Assembly: GCA_031268065.1 (NCBI GenBank)
Contig: JAIRXX010000230.1
Coordinates: 1-8,307, forward strand
Length of the DNA: 8,307 nucleotides
DNA from: Propionibacteriaceae bacterium
GTDB taxonomy: Bacteria; Actinomycetota; Actinomycetes; Propionibacteriales; Propionibacteriaceae
Direction of reading: 5' to 3'
Positions 1 to 6,401 of this stretch are shown in pieces. Both the position numbers and the translations under genes were made by a program. The notes beneath the pieces are model-generated. The model ran no database searches, was not told where the DNA came from, and saw only the letters and a list, made by a program, of their open reading frames with translations. Every line of letters begins with the position of its first letter. The first letter of the stretch is position 1.

Positions 1-54
1 TACGATCAAGTAGTCCGCCTGTTTAACACCATCGCCAAACCCATCGGAAGTTAG
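1..54 (+). CDS. C-terminal tail of an unidentified plus-strand gene (5' end outside window)
   Basis: Frame 1 on the plus strand is open from the window edge to a TAG stop and encodes 17 residues ending NTIAKPIGS. The other two plus frames stop within 26 nt. A strong hairpin about 30 nt after the stop fits the end of a real gene that converges on rne. The fragment is too short to name a family. One minus-strand frame is also open here but has no plausible start. The call therefore rests mainly on the position of the terminator. Confidence 0.35.
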   Translation, partial: YDQVVRLFNTIAKPIGS

Positions 55-84
55 CCAACCCGAGTGCTAGGCGCTACCTAACAA

Positions 85-114
85 AGGAACCCGGGCCGCA
101 AAGCCCGGGTTCCT
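85..114. terminator. Perfect 12-bp stem-loop, probable bidirectional terminator
   Basis: AGGAACCCGGGC (85-96) and GCCCGGGTTCCT (103-114) are perfect reverse complements around the 6-nt loop CGCAAA. The hairpin lies between convergent genes. On the minus strand the stem is followed by TTGTT, a short T-rich tail, so it can act as a terminator for rne. On the plus strand the tail (GCGTCTGGGG) has no T-run, so action on the plus-strand gene would depend on hairpin strength alone. Confidence 0.75.
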
Positions 115-122
115 GCGTCTGG

Positions 123-138
123 GGAACCAGCCGGTTCC
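123..138. other. Perfect 6-bp stem-loop between the two terminator hairpins
   Basis: GGAACC (123-128) and GGTTCC (133-138) pair perfectly around AGCC. It lies 8 nt from the large terminator hairpin and 3 nt from the rne-proximal one. It may add to termination or stabilise the mRNA 3' end. Its arms repeat the GGAACC/GGTTCC part of the neighbouring 12-bp stem, so the two could also pair in alternative ways. Confidence 0.5.
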
Positions 139-141
139 AAA

Positions 142-165
142 ATGCCAGGCTTGCGCGAATGGCAT
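142..165 (-). terminator. rne: Stem-loop with T-run just after rne, probable rne terminator
   Basis: Read on the minus strand, ATGCCA (165-160) pairs with TGGCAT (147-142) around a 12-nt loop, and T residues follow at once (142-139 give TTTT). Wobble and A-U pairs can extend the base of the stem by about three pairs. It begins about 20 nt after the rne stop codon. The stem is weaker than the 85-114 hairpin, so the two probably act in series. Confidence 0.5.
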
Positions 166-185
166 CTCAGCGATTCAGCTGTCGC

Positions 186-2720
186 TCAGCCGGATACGGC
201 CTCCGCGTCGGCGCCGGAGCGCTTGTCGCGCTTGGGCTTGTCCTTCTTCTCCGTCTTCAGCTTGGGCTTCGAGTGGCTGCGCCTGCGCTGCTCCCTATCC
301 CCGCCGTCAGCCGGCGCCTGGCTGGCTACCGGAACGTCGTGGGTGTGGTAGCCCCGCCCGTGGCAGGTCTCACAAGGCACGGTGAAAGCCTCCGCCAGAC
401 CGGTGCCGATCTTCTTGCGGGTGAGCTGGACCAAGCCCAGCGACGTCACTTCGGCCACCTGGTGCCGGGTGCGGTCCCGGCTCAGGCATTCGACCAGCCG
501 CCGCAAGAGCAATTCGCGGTTGCTGGGCAGCACCATGTCGATGAAATCGACCACGATGATCCCGCCGATGTCGCGCAATCTGAGCTGCCGCACGATTTCC
601 TCGGCGGCCTCCAGGTTGTTCGCGGTCACCGTGGCCTCCAAGTTGCCCTGTGAGCCGGTGAATTTGCCGGTGTTGACGTCTACGACAGTCATCGCCTCGG
701 TGCGGTCGATGATCAATGACCCACCCGAAGGCAGGAAGACTTTGCGCTCCAAAGCCTTGGCCACTTGTTCCTGCACCCGGTAATGGTCGAACAAGTCTCC
801 CGACTCGGCATGGTCCCAGCGCTGCAGCCGGTCGGCCAACTGGGGGGCGACGTGGGCCACATAGGCTTCCATCGTGTCCCAGGCGTCGTTGGCGTCGCCG
901 TTTCCGTCCACCACCAGTGAGCGGAAGTCTTCGGTGAACAAATCCCGGACGATCCGCACGGTCAGCTCTGGCTCGGTGTAGAGCAGCTTCGGCGCGGAAA
1001 GCTGGGCGGCTTTGCCGGAGATGACTTCCCACTGCGCCTTCAGCCGGTTGACGTCGCGGACCAATTCTTCTTCAACGACGCCCTCGGCGGCGGTGCGGAT
1101 GATGACCGAAGCTTCTGGCTCGATCAGCGCGTCCAGAATGTCCTTGAGGCGGCGGCGTTCCGGCTCGGGCAACTTGCGGGAAATGCCGGACAGCTGCCCG
1201 CCCGGCGAGTAGACGACGTAGCGTCCTGGGATGGAGATGTGCGAGGTGAGCCGTGCGCCCTTGGCGCCTACCGGGTCTTTGCTGACTTGGACCAACACCG
1301 CCTGGCCGGACTTGAACACTTTCTCGACCTTTTTCTCCTCACCGGCGACGCCGAAGGAGTCCCAGTCCACTTCGCCAGCGTAGAGCACGGCGTTGCGGCC
1401 CCGGCCAATGTCGATAAACGCCGCCTCCATTGAAGGCAGCACGTTCTGCACCCGGCCCAGGTAGATATTCCCGATCATCGACGCGGCTGAGGCCCGATCA
1501 ACATAATGTTCGACTAGAACGCCGTCTTCCAAGACCGCGATCTGCGAATAGGATTCGGCCTGGCGGATCAGCATCTTCCGATCCACCGACTCGCGCCTGG
1601 CGAGGAATTCGCTCTCGGAAAGGATCGGTGCCCGCCTGCGTCCAGCTGCCCGGCCCTCGCGGCGGCGCTGTTTCTTCGCCTCCATCCGGGTGGAACCCTC
1701 GATGCCGGTCACTTCTCCAGCGGCGCTGGCGTGGGCAGGCCGGGGATCGCGCACCCGAATGCTCACCTCGCTGGGATCGTCATCCGCCCCAACGATCTCC
1801 TCGCCCCGGCGACGGCGGCGACGGCGACGGCGCGAACCTGAATCTGCCGCAACTTCCTCGCTGCCAGCCTCTGCGGCGGCGGGATCAGCCTCAGCTTCTA
1901 AATCCGCGTCGGAGTCAGCTTCAGCGCCCCGGCGGCGGCGACGGCCACCCCGGCGGCGGCGACGGCGACGGTGCTCGTCTGAGTCCTCGTCTTCGGCCAC
2001 TTCCACCGGCTCAGCCTCGTCGGTCGGCTCCGCGTCGGGGTCAACTGGCTCCTCCGGCGCTCCGATGGCGGCGGCCAGCGATTCCAAAACTTGATCTGGA
2101 GACTCGGCCACCAAGCCGAATGCCTCTACTTTGGCTTTGCGCGTGGTCCGTTTCGGCGCGGGGGCAACAGCAGGTTCAGCCTCAGACGTCTGCTGCTCCA
2201 GCGTTGGCAATGCGTCTACCGACACCGCCGCCTTCCGGGTGCGGCGCCGGGTTGGGGTCACCTGCGCCTCCAACTCGGCAACGGCCTCAGCGATGGAATC
2301 CTTGGCTGGGCGGCGCGTTCGTTTTGGACGCTGGGCCGGTGCTGGCTCAGGCTCAGGTTCAGGCTCAGCCGCCACCGCAGCGGCAATCTCGGCAGTAGCC
2401 TCGTCTGGAGTTTGGGCCACAGCGGCGGTGGACCTCCGCCTGCGCACCGGTTTCGCCTTTTCGACAACGGCCTGTGTGGCAGCAGCCTCGGCAATAGCAG
2501 TTTCCGCAGGCGCAGCTTCCACAGCAGCTTGCGCGGCAACGGTTTCCGCTGGCGGGGCTGCCGCCTTGCGCCTGGTTCTGGTTGGTTTGGCCGTCGGCTG
2601 CGCCTCGGGCGCTTCGACCGCCGGGGCCAGCGGCGCCGGAGGACCGGCTTGCCGGGTGGCACTGCGGCGGCGCTTGGGCGTTGTTGATTCTTCTTGGATG
2701 GGTTCAACAGAATCGAGCAT
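186..2720 (-). CDS. rne: Ribonuclease E/G (Rne/Rng family), actinobacterial type with long N-terminal extension
   Basis: This is an 844-residue endoribonuclease of the RNase E/G family, expected to cut single-stranded AU-rich sites in mRNA decay and in rRNA/tRNA maturation in the cytoplasm. The first ~370 residues are a disordered extension of Ala, Pro and Glu with basic patches and two arginine runs (about residues 251-264 and 297-305). The catalytic core follows: an S1-type RNA-binding domain (about 414-500, with IGNIYLGRVQNVLPSMEAAF), then the DNase I-like region. The catalytic aspartates are visible in VVDVNTGKF (D681) and IVVDFIDM (D725). A zinc-link CxxC is present as CETCHGRG (C783, C786). 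A short basic tail (about 812-840) ends the protein. The ATG at 2720 was chosen over upstream starts because AAGGAG lies 6 nt before it; the frame stays open to 2783. A 283-nt leader precedes the gene and terminators follow it, so rplU-rpmA are not cotranscribed directly downstream. Confidence 0.96.
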   Translation of the reverse strand: MLDSVEPIQEESTTPKRRRSATRQAGPPAPLAPAVEAPEAQPTAKPTRTRRKAAAPPAETVAAQAAVEAAPAETAIAEAAATQAVVEKAKPVRRRRSTAAVAQTPDEATAEIAAAVAAEPEPEPEPAPAQRPKRTRRPAKDSIAEAVAELEAQVTPTRRRTRKAAVSVDALPTLEQQTSEAEPAVAPAPKRTTRKAKVEAFGLVAESPDQVLESLAAAIGAPEEPVDPDAEPTDEAEPVEVAEDEDSDEHRRRRRRRGGRRRRRGAEADSDADLEAEADPAAAEAGSEEVAADSGSRRRRRRRRRGEEIVGADDDPSEVSIRVRDPRPAHASAAGEVTGIEGSTRMEAKKQRRREGRAAGRRRAPILSESEFLARRESVDRKMLIRQAESYSQIAVLEDGVLVEHYVDRASAASMIGNIYLGRVQNVLPSMEAAFIDIGRGRNAVLYAGEVDWDSFGVAGEEKKVEKVFKSGQAVLVQVSKDPVGAKGARLTSHISIPGRYVVYSPGGQLSGISRKLPEPERRRLKDILDALIEPEASVIIRTAAEGVVEEELVRDVNRLKAQWEVISGKAAQLSAPKLLYTEPELTVRIVRDLFTEDFRSLVVDGNGDANDAWDTMEAYVAHVAPQLADRLQRWDHAESGDLFDHYRVQEQVAKALERKVFLPSGGSLIIDRTEAMTVVDVNTGKFTGSQGNLEATVTANNLEAAEEIVRQLRLRDIGGIIVVDFIDMVLPSNRELLLRRLVECLSRDRTRHQVAEVTSLGLVQLTRKKIGTGLAEAFTVPCETCHGRGYHTHDVPVASQAPADGGDREQRRRSHSKPKLKTEKKDKPKRDKRSGADAEAVSG
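1927..1966. repeat. rne: 21-bp-period direct repeat encoding an arginine run in RNase E
   Basis: CCCCGGCGGCGGCGACGGC occurs at 1927-1945 and again at 1948-1966, a period of 21 bp (seven codons). It encodes the two halves of the first Arg/Gly-rich block (RRRRRRR-GG-RRRRR) of RNase E. A related GGCGAC-rich tract at about 1806-1834 encodes the second run of nine arginines. The repeats could expand or contract by replication slippage in whole codons. Confidence 0.8.
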
Positions 2721-2724
2721 GTAG

Positions 2725-2732
2725 CTCTCCTT
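2725..2732 (-). promoter_or_regulatory. rne: Ribosome binding site of rne
   Basis: On the minus strand AAGGAG (2732-2727) is followed by six bases (AGCTAC) and then ATG at 2720. This near-consensus Shine-Dalgarno sequence decides the start of RNase E in favour of the peptide MLDSVEP over the in-frame upstream starts at 2783 and 2735. Confidence 0.85.
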
Positions 2733-2767
2733 CATGCGACACGCTAACGTCGCGGGTATCGTCTGCC

Positions 2768-2781
2768 GCAGGTACACCTGC
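2768..2781. promoter_or_regulatory. Short palindrome upstream of rne, possible operator
   Basis: GCAGGT and ACCTGC form a perfect 6-bp inverted repeat with a 2-bp spacer, 48-61 nt before the rne start codon. It sits directly downstream of a weak promoter-like sequence, where a transcription start would be expected. It could be a repressor site or an RNA feature. No regulator is identifiable from the sequence. Confidence 0.3.
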
Positions 2782-2810
2782 AATAGACGTCAAGTCTCAG
2801 CATCAGTCAT
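2782..2810 (-). promoter_or_regulatory. rne: Candidate sigma-70-type promoter for rne
   Basis: On the minus strand ATGACT (2810-2805) and TCTATT (2787-2782) each match 4 of 6 positions of the -35 and -10 consensus and are separated by 17 bp. A start near 2775 would give a leader of about 55 nt. The match is weak, and high-GC promoters are hard to call by eye. Confidence 0.22.
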
Positions 2811-3003
2811 CATTGGCCACCCCCGCGGTCGAAACCTCGTCGCGGTGAGGACTAGCCACGGCTGAACTGTCACCTCAGCCCGAAGACTCAAGGGCTTGTT
2901 TCCAAGCTCTCTGGCCCAGTATGTCACAACTTGACAACAATTCCTGCATTTGCACCCGCCCGCGCCGTGCGAAGACCAGCGCCGAACGTCGCCCAAGTGC
3001 CAT

Positions 3004-3717
3004 TCAGCCAAGTGATTCGCTGGGGCCGAAAAGGTCATGAACTTGACCGTCCACCCAGCTGCCCTGGGCCAGCCGCGTCGCCAGCGGCACGCCTGGGATG
3101 GCCAAAGCCGGACTCACCGCGCACAGGCCAGCCAGCACGTCGCTGGGCCGCGCCACGATCTTGCCTGGCCCGGTCACCGCCCGCAACAGCGCGGCGCCGG
3201 ATTCGGCCTCCAGCGCGACGACTGTTTCCCGGACGTTGAATTCGCGCACCCCGGACTTCCCCATCCGCCGCACGATCACCTCGTCCGCCGCCAGAAACAC
3301 CGCTGTGGCCTCGGCCAGCCCAGCAACGCCAAGCTCGATGCCCCACAGCGAGTGGGTCAGCGATTCAGCGAGCGCGCCGCCGTCTGCCTCAACCGCCGCC
3401 ATTATCTGAAATCCCCTGGGCAACACCCGGTTCAACTCCGCGCGGGCAAGTTCGGGATCGATTGGCCTGGCCAAAGCAATCTCCAAATATTCGGCCCGGC
3501 TGGCCACACCGGTCGGGACAGAATTTGAATAGGAGATTCGCGGATGCGGGCTGAACCCGGAAGAGTAGGCCATCGGGGTATGGGCGCGGCGCAGCGCCCG
3601 CTCGAAAGCCCGGGCGAAATCCTGCTGCGAGGCGAAACGCGCCGGTCCCTGCTTGAAATAGCGCAGTCTGATCCGCTGCGCCGGAGGCGGCTGCTGCACC
3701 GGAGGCTGCCTAGACAC
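3004..3717 (-). CDS. TIGR03936 family radical SAM-linked protein (DUF2344)
   Basis: A protein of about 237 residues that belongs to the radical SAM-linked family (TIGR03936, DUF2344). The family's conserved N-terminal stretch is visible: RIRLRYFKQG (about 15-24), FARAFERALRRA, YSSGFSPHPRISY (about 52-63) and PTGVASRAEYLEI (about 68-80). The C-terminal half is more variable. In some bacteria this domain is fused to the radical SAM protein encoded just upstream, so the two probably work as one unit. The biochemical role is not established to my knowledge. I chose the GTG at 3717, which overlaps the upstream gene by 8 nt and has a GGGGGCGG purine stretch before it. An in-frame GTG at 3765 would add 16 unusual residues (MRCCRWQW...) that are really out-of-frame upstream coding sequence. 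The 8-nt overlap points to translational coupling. Confidence 0.88.
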   Translation of the reverse strand: MSRQPPVQQPPPAQRIRLRYFKQGPARFASQQDFARAFERALRRAHTPMAYSSGFSPHPRISYSNSVPTGVASRAEYLEIALARPIDPELARAELNRVLPRGFQIMAAVEADGGALAESLTHSLWGIELGVAGLAEATAVFLAADEVIVRRMGKSGVREFNVRETVVALEAESGAALLRAVTGPGKIVARPSDVLAGLCAVSPALAIPGVPLATRLAQGSWVDGQVHDLFGPSESLG

Positions 3718-5692
3718 CGTTCGCCGCCCCCGCTGGGCCAGCCACTGCCAACGGCAGCAGCGCACGCTTGGTCGGGCCGATCTGGGTCGCTACGCCCAGG
3801 TCGGGGCAGACGCCGCAGTCATAGCAGCCAGCCCAGCGGCAGTCGTCGACCTCGCTGCCATCGCGGGCATCCACCCAGTCCTGCCACAGCCAAGCCCGGT
3901 CCAAGCCGACGTCCAGATGGTCCCAGGGCAAAACCTCGCCCTGGGTGCGCTCGCGGATCGTATACCAATCCAAATCGATTCCAGCTGCGGTGGCCGCATC
4001 CAGCCAGCGCTGATAGGAGAAATGCTCCCGCCAGCCGTCGAAATGGCCACCGCCGCGCCAGACGTTCTCTATCACCTTTCCAACGCGGCGGTCGCCCCGG
4101 CTGAGCAGGCCCTCGACCATGCCTGGCTCGCCCTCGGCGTAACGCACCGTGATGGCGCGTCCAAAGCGGCGGTCGGCGCGAACTTTGTCTTTCAGCGCCC
4201 TGACCCGCCGGTTGACGGTCTCGGCGTCGGCCTGGGCGGCCCATTGAAAGCTGGTGTGCGGCTTGGGCACGAATCCCCCGATGCTGATCGTGCAGCGGAC
4301 GTCGCGGCTGTTCGCCGCGCGGCGTCCAGCTTCAATGACCCGGAAGGCGAGGTCGGCTATGCCCAGCACATCCTCGTCGGTCTCGGTGGGCAGGCCGCAC
4401 ATGAAGTAGAGCTTGACCTGCCGCCAGCCCTGGGAGAAAGCAGCTTCGACGGTGCGGATCAGATCGTCTTCGCTGACCATTTTGTTGATGACCCGCCGCA
4501 TCCGGTCGGTGCCGCCCTCCGGGGCGAAAGTCAATCCCGACCTCCGCCCGTTGCGCGACAGTTCGTTGGCCAAATCGATGTTGAAAGCGTCCACCCTGGT
4601 GCTTGGCAGCGACAGGGAGACATTGGTGCCGGTGTAGCGGTCAGCGAGTTGGCCGGTGATCTCGGCTATCTCGGTGTGGTCGGCGCTGGACAGGCTGAGC
4701 AGCCCGACTTCGGCCAGGCCGGTGGCGGCGAGGCCGTCGGCCACCATCGTCCCAATGGTCTGGATGCCGCGCTCCCTAACGGGCCGGGTGACCATCCCAG
4801 CCTGGCAGAAACGGCAGCCACGGGTGCAACCGCGAAAAATTTCCACTGAATAACGCTCATGCACCGTCTCGGCCAGCGGCACTATCGGACGTACCGGATA
4901 CCGCCACTGGTCCAATTCGAGTAAGACGTGTTTTGCCACCCGCCCTGGAACACCTGGGCGGTTGGGCCGGACCGACTCGATCCGGCCATCGGGCAGATAG
5001 CAGACATCGTAAAAGGCGGGCACATAGGCCAATCCGGACTCGGCCAGCCGACCCAGCAACCGCTCCCGGCTTCCGGGCGTTGCCATACCGCATTCCCGCT
5101 TGTGGTCTCTAATCAGCCCAGAAATGCGCAGCACCGCCTCCTCGCCGTCGCCAAGCACCACCGCGTCAAGAAAATCAGCCACCGGCTCCGGGTTGAACAC
5201 CGCGTGCCCGCCAGCGATCACCAGCGGGTCGGCCTCGGTCCGCGACTCGGATCGCAGCGGGATGCCAGCCAGGTCAAGGGTCTCCAGCAGGTTGGTGTAG
5301 CCGAGTTCGGTGGAAAGGCTGACTCCGAGCACGTCGAAATCCCGCACGGGACGGTGGCTCTCCCAGCTAAATTGCAGGATGCCGTTCTCGCGCATCAACT
5401 CCGCCAGATCGGGCCAGATGGTGAAGGTGCGCTCAGCGAGCAGCCAGTCATCCGCGACGTCCGGCCCGGCGGCGGACACCGGGGCGCTGGAGCATCCGTT
5501 CAGCAATTCGTAAAGGATCGCCATACCCTGGTTCGGCTGCCCCACCTCGTAGGCGTCGGGGAAAAACAGCGCCCAGCGCACTTCGGCGGCGTCAAAATCC
5601 CGCAGTTGGGAATTCACCTCGCCGCCGACGTATTGGACCGGCTTCTGGACTTGGGCGAGCAGCGGCTCAAGCTGTGCGAACAAAGCAGCCAT
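3710..5692 (-). CDS. TIGR03960 family B12-binding-domain-containing radical SAM protein
   Basis: A 660-residue protein of the TIGR03960 radical SAM family. Residues about 20-60 (QYVGGEVNS, FFPDAYEVGQPNQG) and 115-185 (DFDVLGVSLSTELGYTN, LVIAGGHAVFNPEP, VVLGDGEE) form the N-terminal cobalamin-binding-like region. I see no DxHxxG cobalamin-ligand motif there. The radical SAM core carries CTRGCRFC, giving CxxxCxxC at C289, C293 and C296 for a 4Fe-4S cluster that cleaves S-adenosylmethionine. SIGGFVPKPHTSFQW lies near 470-484. The end holds a second cysteine group, C618, C623, C626 and C629, which may bind another cluster or metal. The substrate is unknown. It starts 15 nt after the kinase gene, with only a weak AGGGA ahead of the ATG, and overlaps its TIGR03936 partner by 8 nt. 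The start fits the conserved YVGGE position of the family. A segment at about 66-85 looks longer than in homologues I recall. Confidence 0.93.
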   Translation of the reverse strand: MAALFAQLEPLLAQVQKPVQYVGGEVNSQLRDFDAAEVRWALFFPDAYEVGQPNQGMAILYELLNGCSSAPVSAAGPDVADDWLLAERTFTIWPDLAELMRENGILQFSWESHRPVRDFDVLGVSLSTELGYTNLLETLDLAGIPLRSESRTEADPLVIAGGHAVFNPEPVADFLDAVVLGDGEEAVLRISGLIRDHKRECGMATPGSRERLLGRLAESGLAYVPAFYDVCYLPDGRIESVRPNRPGVPGRVAKHVLLELDQWRYPVRPIVPLAETVHERYSVEIFRGCTRGCRFCQAGMVTRPVRERGIQTIGTMVADGLAATGLAEVGLLSLSSADHTEIAEITGQLADRYTGTNVSLSLPSTRVDAFNIDLANELSRNGRRSGLTFAPEGGTDRMRRVINKMVSEDDLIRTVEAAFSQGWRQVKLYFMCGLPTETDEDVLGIADLAFRVIEAGRRAANSRDVRCTISIGGFVPKPHTSFQWAAQADAETVNRRVRALKDKVRADRRFGRAITVRYAEGEPGMVEGLLSRGDRRVGKVIENVWRGGGHFDGWREHFSYQRWLDAATAAGIDLDWYTIRERTQGEVLPWDHLDVGLDRAWLWQDWVDARDGSEVDDCRWAGCYDCGVCPDLGVATQIGPTKRALLPLAVAGPAGAANGV

Positions 5693-5707
5693 TATCCCTG
5701 GCCGCCG

Positions 5708-6367
5708 CTAGTCAACGTCTTCATGGCGGGCAGCGTTATCGATGACGATATCCGCCCTCTTCCCCGGTTCGCACTTGGCCAGGTAAAGCAATTGGCCCTG
5801 GTAATAGCGGTCATTCGAGGGATCGGAGGGATTGGGGTTAACGCCATCCCGCTCCGCCAGCCGCCGATAGGACTCGTTGAAATCCACATCCAACCACGCC
5901 GACAGATTCCACACTTTGTCCTGTGGGCTGCGCCAATAATCGTTGCGGTGCAGGAACATGCCGTCGATGATCACAACGGCGTTGTCGGGCGCCACCTTCA
6001 TCGGTGCGGCCACCGGGGTCTCCGAAGCCAAGTCATAGGCGGCGGTGCGGTAGCATCCCGATCCGCCCGAACGCAGCGGTTCGAGCACATGGGTGAGGAA
6101 GCGTTCCTGGTTGTAGGAATCCTCGAAATACCCTTTAGCCGAACGCTGCCCCTGCGCGTAGCGCACCGACTGCGGGTTGAGGTAATCGTCCAGCGAAATC
6201 CGGATCACGGTCAGTCCCGATTCGCGCAGCAGCTCGCCAAGTTCGTCTGCAAAGGCGGACTTGCCCGCCCCATTCACCCCATCGATGCCGACGAGGGTCC
6301 GACCCACTCTTGGGCGAATTTGCGCCCGAAGCCATTTCAAACCCGCAACTGGGTCCAATCGTTGCAT
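5708..6367 (-). CDS. Uridine kinase-like P-loop (nucleoside/nucleotide) kinase
   Basis: A 219-residue kinase of the phosphoribulokinase/uridine kinase branch of P-loop NTPases, expected in the cytoplasm. The Walker A motif is GIDGVNGAGKS (about 27-37). Other family marks are SLDDYLNP (about 58-65), KGYFEDSYNQERF (about 78-90), RTAAYDL (about 107-113) and a hydrophobic strand ending in DGMFLHR (about 135-141), the likely Walker B/catalytic region. Length fits a single-domain kinase. True substrate is uncertain: proteins like this are often annotated as uridine kinase, but the divergence from Udk leaves other small molecules possible. The ATG at 6367 was chosen because GGAG lies 9 nt upstream; an in-frame GTG at 6382 is possible but lacks a good ribosome site. 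It is followed after 15 nt by the radical SAM gene, so the two are probably one operon. A structured leader lies upstream. Confidence 0.82.
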   Translation of the reverse strand: MQRLDPVAGLKWLRAQIRPRVGRTLVGIDGVNGAGKSAFADELGELLRESGLTVIRISLDDYLNPQSVRYAQGQRSAKGYFEDSYNQERFLTHVLEPLRSGGSGCYRTAAYDLASETPVAAPMKVAPDNAVVIIDGMFLHRNDYWRSPQDKVWNLSAWLDVDFNESYRRLAERDGVNPNPSDPSNDRYYQGQLLYLAKCEPGKRADIVIDNAARHEDVD

Positions 6368-6376
6368 TTCTTTCGT

Positions 6377-6380
6377 CTCC
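6377..6380 (-). promoter_or_regulatory. Ribosome binding site of the kinase gene
   Basis: GGAG on the minus strand (6380-6377) lies 9 nt before the ATG at 6367. It overlaps the alternative GTG start at 6382, so it supports the shorter protein. Confidence 0.65.
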
Positions 6381-6401
6381 ACTGCTCACTTGTAAGCCTG
6401 T

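Larger units (their letters stand above)
2721..3003 (-). promoter_or_regulatory. rne: rne leader/intergenic region with several small dyads, no gene
   Basis: This 283-nt stretch between the TIGR03936 gene and rne holds no convincing coding sequence. In the rne sense four dyads appear: TGTCA-5-TGACA (2922-2936), GCTTG-GAAA-CAAGC with a GNRA-type loop (2894-2907), GGCTGA-9-TCAGCC (2860-2880) and GCAGGT-2-ACCTGC (2768-2781). RNase E genes are known in E. coli to have a long autoregulated 5' UTR. Such control here is inference. There is no T-run that would mark a terminator for the upstream operon, so read-through into rne is possible. Confidence 0.45.

Noticed and set aside
1800..1972. GC-rich repeats as a CRISPR or mobile element
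   Set aside because: The repeats are in frame, encode arginine, and lack spacers or terminal inverted repeats.
1430..2398. Plus-strand Arg/Pro-rich open frames opposite the RNase E extension
   Set aside because: Low-complexity sequence opposite a low-complexity coding region; composition alone explains the open frames.
2922..2936. Plus-strand TTGACA as a -35 promoter element
   Set aside because: No acceptable -10 lies 16-18 bp downstream, and no plus-strand gene follows.
2790..3038. An 82-codon minus-strand open frame in the rne leader, with a CKCRNC motif
   Set aside because: It begins out of frame inside the TIGR03936 gene, has no Shine-Dalgarno sequence and resembles no protein I know. 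A leader peptide cannot be excluded but is not supported.
3917..4849. A 310-codon plus-strand open frame antisense to the radical SAM gene
   Set aside because: Same reason: a shadow of the minus-strand gene with no ribosome site or family signature.
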